DNA of 64,000 bases from Butyricicoccus_B sp017886875 (GTDB lineage Bacteria; Bacillota; Clostridia; Oscillospirales; Butyricicoccaceae). The notes beneath the pieces are model-generated. The model saw nothing but the letters and a program-made list of their open reading frames with translations, did no database searches and was not told the DNA's origin. Shown here piece after piece: positions 25,531 through 33,808 of this stretch. The position numbers were made by a program, and so were the translations under genes. The DNA is taken from the NCBI GenBank assembly GCA_963931655.1, contig OZ007036.1, positions 806,001 through 870,000 of the forward strand, read 5' to 3'. Positions within the stretch are counted from its first letter, which is position 1. Every line of letters starts with the position of its first letter.

Positions 25531-26052
25531 TTAGTTTGCAACCTGCACCATTGCATGACGGATTACTTTATCACCGATTTTAAATCCCTGCTGAAAAATC
25601 TCAGCGATAACATTTTCGCCAAGTTCTTCATTTTCAATATGCATTACAGCATTATGGAAATTAGGGTCAAACTCGGTTCCAATATCGGCAGTTATCTTTT
25701 CAACACCGATGCTCTTTAAGCTATCAACAAGCTGAGTCATAGTCATTTCTACGCCTTTTTTATATTCAGCGTCGCTTGTTTCAACTTTTAAAGCTCTTTC
25801 CAAATTATCATATGTTGGAAGAAGTGCTTTAACCGCATGAGAAACCGCATCACTATGAGCTGCTTCACGTTCTCTTGCTGAACGTTTGCGGAAGTTATCA
25901 TACTCAGCAGCAAGTCTAACGAATTTGTCGTTTAAATCGTCATACTGCTTTTTAGAAACAGTTTCCTCAGTTTCAGTAGTTTCTGTGGTATCCTCAGTAG
26001 TTTGTTCAGTTTCCTGAATTTCTTCTTCTAGGATTTCCTTTTCTTTACTCAT
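25531..26052 (-). CDS. grpE: Nucleotide exchange factor GrpE
   Basis: The 173-residue protein starts with an acidic Glu/Thr-rich segment (about 1-33) and a long coiled coil (about 35-90, with FVRLAAEYDNFRKRSARER). It ends in the compact beta domain with GTEFDPNFHNAVMHIE and VIRHAMVQVAN. It speeds ADP release from DnaK. It sits between hrcA and dnaK as in other Firmicutes. Confidence 0.96.
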   Translation of the reverse strand: MSKEKEILEEEIQETEQTTEDTTETTETEETVSKKQYDDLNDKFVRLAAEYDNFRKRSAREREAAHSDAVSHAVKALLPTYDNLERALKVETSDAEYKKGVEMTMTQLVDSLKSIGVEKITADIGTEFDPNFHNAVMHIENEELGENVIAEIFQQGFKIGDKVIRHAMVQVAN

Positions 26053-26069
26053 TATATCATTCCTTAAAA

Positions 26070-27110
26070 CTATTTGTTTTCATCTAAAAAAGTTTCAGCT
26101 ATCAGCTTATTAAGCTCTTTAGCAAAGTGAGAAAGCCTTGCCGAAAGTCTTTTATAATCCATTCGTGTAGGACCTACAACACCAATAACACCTTGACCTA
26201 AATTTCCGATATCATACTTTGCATAAATCATAGATGCATCAGAAAGCGGGTTTTCTCCATTTTCTGGACCTATAAAAAATTGGACACCGTCCATGTTTTT
26301 GCAAACAGGAAGTAAATGTTTATCATCAGTAGTTATATAGTCAAGCAGTGCTTGAGCTTTATCTGGGTCACGATATTCTGGAAATCTAAGCAGCTTATTA
26401 GCACCATCTAAAAATACCTTTTGACTGCCAAGCTCTTCTATAAGCTCTGCTATATACTCAGCCAGTGGAGCAAGTAAAGCCGAAAGCCCCGCCGCACGTC
26501 TTACAACATCAAAACGTTCTGCTGTAATTTGGCTCAATGGCAAACCTGTTAGCGTTTGATTTAAAATATAAGTTAGAAGTTCAGACTCATCTTTAGTAAC
26601 AGGAGCAGCCGTATGCACAAGTTTATTTTTAACTTGCCCTGTGTCTGTGACAACCACAATAACAAATGTGGTTGTATCAACAGTTATAATCTCAAACTGT
26701 TTTATAACACATCTGTTCATATCTGGAGTTACAGCAACAGAAGCATAATTTGTAAGACTGGAAACCAGTCTGCCCGCTTCTTGAATAAGTCTGTCAAGCT
26801 CTTTTGCTTTGCCTTTTAGCATTGCCTCTATTGGCGGTATATCTCTATCGGATATATCATATGAGTCCATAAGCTCATCTACATATAAGCGATAGCCAAG
26901 CGGTGATGGTATTCTTCCTGCTGATGTATGAGGTTTTTCAAGATAACCCATTTCTTCAAGCTCGCTCATTTCATTTCTGATAGTGGCTGAAGAAAATTTT
27001 AGCTCTGGTCGAGCTGCAAGTGCTTTAGAACCCACAGGTTCAGCAGTTAAAATATAATCACCTATAATAGCTTTTAATATTTGTTTCTTGCGTTCTGAAA
27101 GCTCCATCAT
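26070..27110 (-). CDS. hrcA: Heat-inducible transcription repressor HrcA
   Basis: The 346-residue repressor has an N-terminal winged helix (ERKKQILKAIIGDYILTAEP, then SSATIRNEMSELEEMGYLEKP) and the HrcA C-terminal domain (GPENGENPLSDASMIYAKY near 280). It binds the CIRCE operator and needs GroEL for activity in known systems. The perfect CIRCE 17 bases upstream of its start shows direct autoregulation. Two adjacent ATGs are possible starts; the AGGAGG site fits either. Confidence 0.96.
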   Translation of the reverse strand: MMELSERKKQILKAIIGDYILTAEPVGSKALAARPELKFSSATIRNEMSELEEMGYLEKPHTSAGRIPSPLGYRLYVDELMDSYDISDRDIPPIEAMLKGKAKELDRLIQEAGRLVSSLTNYASVAVTPDMNRCVIKQFEIITVDTTTFVIVVVTDTGQVKNKLVHTAAPVTKDESELLTYILNQTLTGLPLSQITAERFDVVRRAAGLSALLAPLAEYIAELIEELGSQKVFLDGANKLLRFPEYRDPDKAQALLDYITTDDKHLLPVCKNMDGVQFFIGPENGENPLSDASMIYAKYDIGNLGQGVIGVVGPTRMDYKRLSARLSHFAKELNKLIAETFLDENK

Positions 27111-27126
27111 GGAGCCCTCCTTTCAT

Positions 27127-27153
27127 TTAGCACTCTTAGCCTCTGAGTGCTAA
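27127..27153. promoter_or_regulatory. CIRCE operator
   Basis: TTAGCACTC and GAGTGCTAA are separated by exactly 9 bases, a perfect match to the HrcA-binding inverted repeat. It lies between the -10 box and the hrcA ribosome site, at the start of the transcript. Confidence 0.97.
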
Positions 27154-27157
27154 AATT

Positions 27158-27186
27158 AATTTACCACCATAATAGCAATAAGTCAA
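27158..27186 (-). promoter_or_regulatory. Promoter of the hrcA-grpE-dnaK-dnaJ operon
   Basis: On the minus strand TTGACT and TAAATT are spaced 17 bases apart, placing the transcription start within the CIRCE element as expected for HrcA repression. Confidence 0.7.
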
Positions 27187-27253
27187 GGGGTGTATGTAAA
27201 TTATTTGTGAATGAGGTAAAAATAAATAAAATATTCACTAAATCGACACAATA

Positions 27254-27721
27254 TTAGCCTAATAAAAGCGGTTTGCCATTTAGCACAGCACAGACTAGAG
27301 TGTTACCCTCATAACACAATTTTAGAGAGAAAAACTCAGCTTTTTCATCTAAGAGTTTAAAAAATAGCTTATCACCTTCCCATATTGGCAAAGAGCTAAT
27401 CTTACTTTTATCCACCCAAACAAGCTCACCTTCATCACATTCTTTTATTTCGCCAGTCCATTTATCAGCAGTAAATAAATGCATATATTCAGTTTCATAT
27501 TTATCAGAAACAAATGTAATTATGCCTCTATACTGGTAAGAAGTTAAAGTTAGACCTGTTTCTTCTAATGTTTCACGAAGTACACAATCTTCTGGGCTTT
27601 CTTTATCCTCAAATTTTCCGCCTACACCTAACCATTTGTCATTGTTTAAATTTTGCTTTGTGCAGTGTAACATTAGATATTTATTATCTTTTTCAATATA
27701 GCATAGTGTTGTATTTATCAT
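27254..27721 (-). CDS. Nudix hydrolase (MutT / 8-oxo-dGTPase type)
   Basis: The full Nudix box GX5EX7REUXEEXGU is present, beginning GGKFEDKESPEDCVLRETLE at about residue 35 of the 155-residue protein. I use the ATG preceded by AGGTGA. A GTG nine bases earlier lies inside that ribosome site. The sequence resembles the group annotated as 8-oxo-dGTP diphosphatase (WLGVGGK, plus a C-terminal TLVCAVLNGKPLLLG). It probably sanitises oxidised nucleotides in the cytosol, although Nudix specificity is not readable with certainty. It is divergent from the thiamine operon. Confidence 0.85.
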   Translation of the reverse strand: MINTTLCYIEKDNKYLMLHCTKQNLNNDKWLGVGGKFEDKESPEDCVLRETLEETGLTLTSYQYRGIITFVSDKYETEYMHLFTADKWTGEIKECDEGELVWVDKSKISSLPIWEGDKLFFKLLDEKAEFFSLKLCYEGNTLVCAVLNGKPLLLG

Positions 27722-27803
27722 ATGTATCACCTAAAATTTATATTTATTTTTAAGAATGATAATTTATTTATAATTAAAATGCAAGTCGAAATTTGTAAAA
27801 TGC

Positions 27804-27832
27804 TTGACAAATTTTGTTTTTGGTGATAGCAT
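27804..27832 (+). promoter_or_regulatory. Promoter of the thiamine operon
   Basis: TTGACA and TAGCAT are spaced 17 bases apart immediately upstream of the TPP aptamer, so the transcript begins just before the riboswitch. Confidence 0.75.
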
Positions 27833-27837
27833 TTTTT

Positions 27838-27932
27838 CTGCAAGGGAGCTTTCATTGGAAGGCTGAGAGGAGGGGCGTTTTCCCCTCGACCTTTAACCTG
27901 ATTTGGATAATGCCAACGTAGGGACGCTGACG
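27838..27932 (+). ncRNA. TPP riboswitch (THI box) aptamer
   Basis: The conserved elements appear in order: AGGGAGC at 27843-27849, GGCTGAGAGG at 27861-27870, a variable GC-rich hairpin (AGGGGCG-TTTT-CCCCT), AACCTGAT at 27895-27902, GGATAATGCCAACGTAGGGA at 27905-27924. These are the P2-P5 signature blocks of the TPP aptamer. Thiamine pyrophosphate binding should favour the terminator that follows and switch off the thi operon. End coordinates are approximate. Confidence 0.96.
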
Positions 27933-27957
27933 AAGTTTTGTTATTTTTTGACTTAAT

Positions 27958-28000
27958 ACCGGAAACATTCCTATTTTTATGGTTTGTTTTCGGTTTTTTT
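27958..28000 (+). terminator. Riboswitch expression-platform terminator
   Basis: ACCGGAAAC pairs with GTTTTCGGT (one G-U) across a 19-base loop and is followed by seven T, between the TPP aptamer and the thiD ribosome site AAGGAGG. It is the expected ligand-controlled intrinsic terminator. Confidence 0.82.
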
Positions 28001-28022
28001 GTTTTTAAGGAGGATTTAAGTT

Positions 28023-28811
28023 TTGAAAAAGGTATTAACTATTGCAGGTTCGGACTGCTCAGGCGGTGCAGGCATACAAGCCGACCTAAAAACCATGTTA
28101 GCTAATGGTGTTTATGGTATGAGCGTTATAACTGCACTCACTGCGCAAAACACAACTGGCGTATATGATGTTTTAGAGTCATCACCAGAGTTTGTAGCAA
28201 AACAAATTGATTGTGTTTTTGAAGATATCAGACCAGACGCTGTAAAAATAGGCATGGTATCAAATACTGATATTATAGACAGTATTGCCAAAAAGCTAAA
28301 GGAATATAACGCACAAAATATTGTATGTGACCCCGTAATGGTTGCAACAAGCGGCAGCAGCCTTATGAAAAATGATGCTGTCCATGCACTTATAAATCAA
28401 CTTATGCCACTTGCAACACTTATTACACCTAATATTTCTGAAGCTGAAGTGTTATCGGGTCTTAATATTGAAACTAAAGATGATATGTTAAAGGCAGCTG
28501 AGAAAATTTCTGAAATTACCAGTGCAGCTATTTTAATTAAAGGCGGTCATTTAACAGACTGTGCAGACGATTTACTTTATGAAAACGGAAACATTCACTG
28601 GTTTTCAGGTAAACGTGTTGATAATCCTAACACACATGGTACAGGTTGCACATTATCCTCTGCCATTGCTTGTAATTTAGCTAAAGGCTGTAATCTTGCA
28701 CAGGCTGTACAAAACGCAAAGGATTATATCACAGGGGCATTAAATGCACAGCTTAACCTTGGTAAAGGCAGTGGGCCACTTGACCATGGTTTTAAATATA
28801 AGGAGGTTTAA
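28023..28811 (+). CDS. thiD: Hydroxymethylpyrimidine / phosphomethylpyrimidine kinase
   Basis: The 262-residue ribokinase-fold enzyme phosphorylates HMP and HMP-P. N-terminal IAGSDCSGGAGIQADLKT, central DPVMVATSGSSL near residue 102 and C-terminal NPNTHGTGCTLSSAIA near 203 (with the anion hole GTGC) are diagnostic. Translation starts at a TTG behind AAGGAGG. It is the first gene after the TPP riboswitch and supplies HMP-PP from salvaged pyrimidine. Confidence 0.96.
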   Translation: MKKVLTIAGSDCSGGAGIQADLKTMLANGVYGMSVITALTAQNTTGVYDVLESSPEFVAKQIDCVFEDIRPDAVKIGMVSNTDIIDSIAKKLKEYNAQNIVCDPVMVATSGSSLMKNDAVHALINQLMPLATLITPNISEAEVLSGLNIETKDDMLKAAEKISEITSAAILIKGGHLTDCADDLLYENGNIHWFSGKRVDNPNTHGTGCTLSSAIACNLAKGCNLAQAVQNAKDYITGALNAQLNLGKGSGPLDHGFKYKEV

Positions 28812-28815
28812 AAAT

Positions 28816-29319
28816 TTGAAAAACACAAAAAAACTTACACTTGCAGGAGTGCTAACAGCAATAGCAGTTGTAGGAAGTTTGTTTTCCATTCCAGTGCTTG
28901 GTGCTAAATGCTCACCAGTACAGCATATGGTAAATGTTATTGCTGGTGTAGTGCTTGGTCCTTGGTATGCAGTAGGAATGGCATTTGTCGCTTCCCTACT
29001 TCGCAACCTTATGGGACTTGGTAGTATACTTGCATTCCCTGGTTCTATGATTGGTGCATTGCTTTGCGGTCTACTTTATAAATTATGTCCAAAACTGCCA
29101 GCCGCTTATATAGGCGAGGTTTTTGGCACAGGCATTTTAGGCGGTATTGCATCATATCCACTTGCTGCATGGCTTATGAACAATAAAGATGCTGCAATGT
29201 TTACCTTTGTACCATCATTTTTAGTATCAACTGCTGTTGGTGCTTTAATCTCTGTTTTAGTATTATCCGCACTAAAACGCACAAATGTTTTAAATCAGCT
29301 TGAGGTATCACTGCGTTGA
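28816..29319 (+). CDS. thiW: ThiW-family membrane protein (thiazole precursor transporter component)
   Basis: The frame opens earlier inside thiD, but a TTG at this position follows AAGGAGG at proper spacing and gives a natural 167-residue protein starting LKNTKKLTLAGVLTAIAVVG. It has five to six hydrophobic segments. The pattern PVQHMVNVIAGVVLGPWYA plus ASLLRNLMGLGSILAFPGSM fits ThiW proteins, predicted S-component-like thiazole transporters under TPP riboswitch control. It lies between thiD and thiM, which use pyrimidine and thiazole moieties. Substrate by family prediction only. Confidence 0.88.
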   Translation: MKNTKKLTLAGVLTAIAVVGSLFSIPVLGAKCSPVQHMVNVIAGVVLGPWYAVGMAFVASLLRNLMGLGSILAFPGSMIGALLCGLLYKLCPKLPAAYIGEVFGTGILGGIASYPLAAWLMNNKDAAMFTFVPSFLVSTAVGALISVLVLSALKRTNVLNQLEVSLR

Positions 29320-30149
29320 TAAAAGAAATTATTAAAATTTTGGAAAACACTAAAATTAAACGCCCGCTTGTTCATGCAATCACTAATAATATAACTGTTA
29401 ATGATTGTGCAAATATAATACATGCAGCTTTTGGAGCACCAACAATGGCACAAGATGAAAGAGAAGTTGAGCAAATAACCTCACTTTGTTCATCACTTGT
29501 ATTAAATCTTGGAGCTTTAAAAGCACAAGATGCAATGCTAAAAGCTTCAATAAAAGCTAGTGAACTTAATCACCCTATTGTACTTGACCCAGTGGCAGCA
29601 GGTGCATCAATCCTAAGAAGTGACACAGGAAAAATGCTACTTGAAAATGCAAAAATAAGTGTTATTCGTGGTAATGCATCTGAGATTAGAGCACTAGCAA
29701 AAGGCAGCACAACAACAAAAGGCGTTGAAGCAAACCAAATAGACAGCACAACAGAAGAAAATCTTAGCAAAGCTATTGAAATGGTTTGTAATTACAGTTT
29801 GCAAACAGGCTGCATAATTATGATGACTGGAGCTATTGATTTAATAAGCGACGGTAAGACCACTGCTGTACTTCATGGAGGCAGTGAAATGATGAGTAGA
29901 ATAACTGGTGCAGGCTGTATGCTCACCGCACTCACAGCGACATATTGTGGAGCAAATCCAGATAAATGTTTTGAAAGTGCGGTAACTGCTGCGGCTGTTA
30001 TGAATGTATCAGCCGAACTTGCAGAAAAGCGTGTGCGAGAACTGACGGAGGGCACCGCCTCATTCCGTACACGACTTATTGACTTTGTAAGCATGATTTC
30101 AAGTGAACAAATAATCAAAAATATAAAACTTGAAATCTTAAAAAAATAA
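29316..30149 (+). CDS. thiM: Hydroxyethylthiazole kinase
   Basis: The 277-residue ribokinase-fold enzyme phosphorylates the thiazole alcohol THZ. Visible features: PLVHAITNNITVNDCAN near residue 20, LGAL near 71, VLDPVAAGAS near 90, VIRGNASEI near 116 and GAGCMLTAL near 206 (catalytic Cys and anion hole). It starts at a TTG that overlaps the thiW stop (TTGA), so translation is coupled. It completes thiazole salvage with ThiW. Confidence 0.95.
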   Translation: MIKEIIKILENTKIKRPLVHAITNNITVNDCANIIHAAFGAPTMAQDEREVEQITSLCSSLVLNLGALKAQDAMLKASIKASELNHPIVLDPVAAGASILRSDTGKMLLENAKISVIRGNASEIRALAKGSTTTKGVEANQIDSTTEENLSKAIEMVCNYSLQTGCIIMMTGAIDLISDGKTTAVLHGGSEMMSRITGAGCMLTALTATYCGANPDKCFESAVTAAAVMNVSAELAEKRVRELTEGTASFRTRLIDFVSMISSEQIIKNIKLEILKK

Positions 30150-30172
30150 AATTTTTCATTGGGGGTACCACC

Positions 30173-30844
30173 TTGAATACTAAACCTATTATAGAGCGTA
30201 TGCTTAAGGAGAGCGAAAATATTTGGCAAAGCTATTTAAAGCACCCTTTTATTTTAGGGCTTGCAAATGGTGATTTAGATATTAAAAAATTTCGCTTTTA
30301 CCTTTTACAAGATTATTTATATCTCTTTGACTATGCAAAAGTTTTTGCACACACACTAACTAAAACAGACAATAAACAAATAATGTCGCTTTGCTCTTTT
30401 AGCATAAATAACATTTTAAATGGTGAAATGAAAATCCATAAAAGCTATATGAGCCGAATGGGTATAAGTGATAATGAGATAGAAAAAGTTAAATTAAGTT
30501 TAACTAACTTATCTTATACATCATATATGTTAAATGTTGCAGAGCATGGCGATGAAACTGCAGGTCTTGCGGCTATTTTATCCTGTGCAATTAGCTATGA
30601 ATTTATTGGTAAGTGGATAGCTGAAAACTATCCTCAGTCTGTAAACCATGAGTTTTACGGTGAATGGGTTAGCGGTTATTCTGGTGAAGAATATGCAAAT
30701 GCAAACCGTAAGCTAGAAAATCTTATGAACAAGCTTTGCGAAAATATTAGCGATGAGAAAGCAAAAAAGCTTATTGATATTTTTGTTATTTGCTCAGAAT
30801 ATGAATATAAATTCTGGAATATGGCATGGAATATGGAGTGTTAA
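30173..30844 (+). CDS. tenA: TenA-family aminopyrimidine aminohydrolase / thiaminase II
   Basis: The 223-residue all-helical protein has the conserved HPFILGLANGDL near residue 22, RFYLLQDYLYLFDYAKVFA near 41, the active-site Cys in ILSCAISYEFIG near 138, and a C-terminal Glu in CSEYEYKFWNMAW. TenA hydrolyses aminomethyl-HMP, a thiamine degradation product, to HMP. The start is a TTG behind a G-rich GGGGG region. In this operon it feeds HMP to ThiD, and the ABC transporter downstream likely imports its formylated substrate. Confidence 0.94.
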   Translation: MNTKPIIERMLKESENIWQSYLKHPFILGLANGDLDIKKFRFYLLQDYLYLFDYAKVFAHTLTKTDNKQIMSLCSFSINNILNGEMKIHKSYMSRMGISDNEIEKVKLSLTNLSYTSYMLNVAEHGDETAGLAAILSCAISYEFIGKWIAENYPQSVNHEFYGEWVSGYSGEEYANANRKLENLMNKLCENISDEKAKKLIDIFVICSEYEYKFWNMAWNMEC

Positions 30845-30847
30845 ACC

Positions 30848-31606
30848 ATGCTAGAATTTAAAAATGTTTCTTTTAAATATGATGTTGATGATTACTATAT
30901 GCTTGAAAATCTATCATTTCATATAAATAAAGGTGAATTTGTTTCTGTAATTGGACCATCTGGCTGCGGTAAAAGTACAATTTTCCGTTTAATATGCAAA
31001 TTATTAGAACGTGAAACTGGTGAAATACTTGTAAACAATCAGACTATTGACCAAAGAAAAGGTTATTGCGGTTATATGCCACAAAAAGACCTGCTTTTCC
31101 CATGGCGAACAGTTGGCGATAATTTAAAACTTCCTATGCAAATACAGAAAACATTTACAAAAGAGCAAATGAACGAAAAAGTTAAATCAACACTTGAAAA
31201 AGTTGGTCTTTCAGGACTGGAAAATAAAAAGCCTAGCGAGCTTTCAGGCGGTATGCGTCAACGTGCTGCATTTGCCCGAACACTGCTAACTGGTTCTGAT
31301 TTACTACTTCTTGACGAGCCTTTTTCTGCACTTGATTTTTTAACCAGAATTTCTATGCAGGAATGGCTTTTAGAGCAATGGGAACGTGAACATAAAACCG
31401 TGCTTTTTATTACTCATGATGTTGAAGAAGCTTTGTTTTTATCTGGTCGAGTGCTTGTAATTGAAGATTTACCAATAAAAAAACTTGTATCTTTTGATGT
31501 GCCTTGTGGTTATCCAAGAACACGTGAAAGTCTTACCAAACCAGAAATGCTATCTCTTAGAGAGCAACTTATCAGTATGCTAAGAAGGGAGGCAAATCTA
31601 ATTTGA
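30848..31606 (+). CDS. thiZ: ABC transporter ATP-binding protein for thiamine precursor
   Basis: The 252-residue ATPase shows Walker A GPSGCGKST near residue 37, the signature LSGGMRQRAAFARTLL near 134, Walker B LLLLDEPFSALD near 154 and the H-loop in FITHDVEEAL. It is closest to the nitrate/taurine/ThiZ-type ATPases. It forms an importer with the permease and lipoprotein that follow. The ATG is 3 bases after the tenA stop, and its own stop overlaps the next TTG start. Confidence 0.93.
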   Translation: MLEFKNVSFKYDVDDYYMLENLSFHINKGEFVSVIGPSGCGKSTIFRLICKLLERETGEILVNNQTIDQRKGYCGYMPQKDLLFPWRTVGDNLKLPMQIQKTFTKEQMNEKVKSTLEKVGLSGLENKKPSELSGGMRQRAAFARTLLTGSDLLLLDEPFSALDFLTRISMQEWLLEQWEREHKTVLFITHDVEEALFLSGRVLVIEDLPIKKLVSFDVPCGYPRTRESLTKPEMLSLREQLISMLRREANLI

Positions 31607-32352
31607 AAAGGAATAATAATTTACCAGCTTTAATTTTTACATTTGCTCTGCTTATTATCTGGCAGTTTGGAGCAATGAAAGTTAATGCTGCATATATTTT
31701 ACCTACACCAATTCAGATTTTAGAAAAACTTTGGGAACTTAGAGAGCCACTTTTTACCGCACATTTACCCGCTACAATGACTTGTACAGGTATAGGCTTA
31801 CTTATCTCTATTGTTTTAGGTGTTGCGCTTTCAATCATTATGGATATGTTTCCTATTGCAGAAAAAACATTGTACCCTGTTATGATTGCATCTCAAACAA
31901 TACCTACAACCGCACTTGCACCACTTTTTGTAATGTGGTTTGGTTATACAATTTGGAGTAAGGTTTTAGTTACTGTGCTTATAACATTTTTTCCAATAGC
32001 TGTAACACTTTTTGATGGTTTACGTTCTGCAAAAACTGATATGATTGATTTAATGCATACATTTGGTGCAAGCAAATATGAAATATTCTTTAAACTAAAA
32101 TTACCTGCTGCTTTGCCTTACTTTTTCTCTGCAATGAAAATGGCAATTCCAATGTCTATTATTGGTGCAGCCATTGGCGAATGGTTAGGTGCTACCGCAG
32201 GACTTGGATATTTTAGCCGTCGCATGATGACACAGCTAGACGGTGCAGGTGTATTTGCACCGATAGTTTTACTTAGTGTTATTGCAATGATTATTGTTAG
32301 TATAGTCTCATGGCTTGAGAAAAAACTTATAACATGGCGTGGAGATTTATAA
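31603..32352 (+). CDS. thiX: ABC transporter permease for thiamine precursor
   Basis: The 249-residue membrane protein has about six helices and the permease EAA-type loop (LMHTFGASKYEIFFKLKLPAALPY is the region, near residue 150). It begins with a TTG behind GGGAGG and overlaps the ATPase gene by 4 bases. Type: BPD_transp_1, SsuC/ThiX group. With ThiZ and ThiY it should import N-formyl-aminomethyl-HMP or HMP itself, inferred from TenA and the TPP riboswitch. Confidence 0.92.
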   Translation: MKRNNNLPALIFTFALLIIWQFGAMKVNAAYILPTPIQILEKLWELREPLFTAHLPATMTCTGIGLLISIVLGVALSIIMDMFPIAEKTLYPVMIASQTIPTTALAPLFVMWFGYTIWSKVLVTVLITFFPIAVTLFDGLRSAKTDMIDLMHTFGASKYEIFFKLKLPAALPYFFSAMKMAIPMSIIGAAIGEWLGATAGLGYFSRRMMTQLDGAGVFAPIVLLSVIAMIIVSIVSWLEKKLITWRGDL

Positions 32353-32381
32353 AAAATACATCTATAATGGGAGGATTTAAG

Positions 32382-33401
32382 ATGAAAAAGAGAATTTTTG
32401 CGGCATTTACAGCCGTAGCAATGTTACTTGCAGGTTGTTCAGCAAACAATAATAACAGCTCTGACAATGGCTCTACAAGCGGTAAAGATGACCTTAGAGA
32501 GCTAACTGTGGTTTTAGATTGGTATCCAAATGCATTACATGCATTTTTATATCAAGCTGAACAAGCTGGTTACTTTGCTGAGGAAGGTTTAACAGTTAAA
32601 TTACAATCCCCAGCGGGAACAAATGATGCTATTAGCATGGTTGCAGCAGGTCAAGCAGATATTGGGCTTTACTATCAGCAAGATATTATTCAGTCAAGAG
32701 CTGACCAGAACATTCCTGTAAAATCCATTGGTGCAGTTGTACAAAGCCCACTTAACATAGTGCTTTCACTAAAAGATAAAAACATCACTGAACCAAAAGA
32801 TTTAGTAGGTAAAACTATTGGTTATGCAGGTACAGAATTATCTGAAGCACTTATTCATAGCATTATGAAAAACTCAGGTGCAAGTGCTGATGATGTTGAA
32901 ATGATTGATGTAGGCTTTGAGCTTATGGCATCTATGACAACCGGTCAAGTTGACGCTACAATCGGTTGTTTAGTAAATCATGAAGTTCCTCAGATGGAAA
33001 AAGAGGGCTTTGAAGTAAACTACTTCTTCCCTGATGATTTTGGTGTGCCACAATATTATGAAGGTGTATTTCTTGCAAATGACACCATGATAAAAAATGA
33101 ACCAGAAGTGCTTAAAGGCTTTTTAAGAGCCTGTGAAAAAGGCTTTGAAGATTTTAAAAACTCACCTGATGAAGTGCTAAATGTACTGCTTGAAAATCAA
33201 GATGAGGCTAATTTCCCACTTGACCCAGATGTTGAAAAACAATCTGTAGAAACTCTTTTACCTCTTATGGAAACCGAGTCTGCAAAATTTTTAAGCCAAA
33301 CCAAGCAATGCTGGCAAGAAAATATTGATTGGCTCTATGATGAGGGCATTATCTCTGAAAAACCAGATGTTTCTGATGTTATGGTAAATCTTGAATATTA
33401 A
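32382..33401 (+). CDS. thiY: Thiamine-precursor-binding lipoprotein (ThiY / NMT1 type)
   Basis: The frame could start earlier within thiX, but the ATG here follows GGGAGG and begins a lipoprotein signal (MKKRIFAAFTAVAMLLAGCS, Cys19 as the lipidation site). The 339-residue product has the NMT1/THI5-like fold: LTVVLDWYPNALHAFLYQAE near 45, AGYFAEEGL, and VAAGQADIGLYYQ near 90. It captures a pyrimidine precursor outside the membrane and passes it to ThiXZ. Last gene of the operon, followed by a hairpin terminator. Confidence 0.94.
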   Translation: MKKRIFAAFTAVAMLLAGCSANNNNSSDNGSTSGKDDLRELTVVLDWYPNALHAFLYQAEQAGYFAEEGLTVKLQSPAGTNDAISMVAAGQADIGLYYQQDIIQSRADQNIPVKSIGAVVQSPLNIVLSLKDKNITEPKDLVGKTIGYAGTELSEALIHSIMKNSGASADDVEMIDVGFELMASMTTGQVDATIGCLVNHEVPQMEKEGFEVNYFFPDDFGVPQYYEGVFLANDTMIKNEPEVLKGFLRACEKGFEDFKNSPDEVLNVLLENQDEANFPLDPDVEKQSVETLLPLMETESAKFLSQTKQCWQENIDWLYDEGIISEKPDVSDVMVNLEY

Positions 33402-33406
33402 ATATA

Positions 33407-33433
33407 AAATCCGCTTATCAAAAGCGGATTTTT
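33407..33433. terminator. Bidirectional terminator between thiY and the TauE/SafE genes
   Basis: AAATCCGCTT and AAGCGGATTT arms are flanked by A- and T-runs, located between convergent genes. The T-run overlaps the last codons of the minus-strand gene. Confidence 0.85.
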
Positions 33434-33785
33434 ATTTTTGAAAAAGCTCCTTAAAACCAACATAAAGCAAAAAAACACCAAATAACTTTTTTAAAATATC
33501 AAGAGGTATTTTATTTGCCATAAGTGAAGCAAATATGCACATAGGCACTCCAGAAAGCGTACAAAATATAAACGCTTTTTTATCTATGAGCTTGTTTTTT
33601 ATATGAGAAATAAGTGCAAAAGGTGCACACACAATAAAATAAAGTAGATTAGTGCCTGAGGCGATTTGTTGTGGTATACCAACAATAATTGTTAAATATA
33701 ACATCAAAAGAGTACCGCCACCAATGCCAAAACCAGATAAAATACCAGTTAATGTACCAACTATAACTGGAACAATATATATCAT
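33432..33785 (-). CDS. Half-size TauE/SafE family membrane protein (second copy)
   Basis: The 117-residue protein has about four hydrophobic segments and the family start pattern VGTLTGILSGFGIGGGTLLMLYL. It ends KKLFGVFLLYVGFKELF, the usual end of one DUF81/TauE repeat. Full-length TauE/SafE sulfite or sulfonate-related exporters have two such halves (about 240-260 residues). Here each half is a separate gene, and this one follows its partner after 23 bases. The two probably assemble as a heterodimer. The substrate is unknown. Confidence 0.85.
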   Translation of the reverse strand: MIYIVPVIVGTLTGILSGFGIGGGTLLMLYLTIIVGIPQQIASGTNLLYFIVCAPFALISHIKNKLIDKKAFIFCTLSGVPMCIFASLMANKIPLDILKKLFGVFLLYVGFKELFQK

Positions 33786-33808
33786 AAAAAATCATTCCTT
33801 TGAATTTA

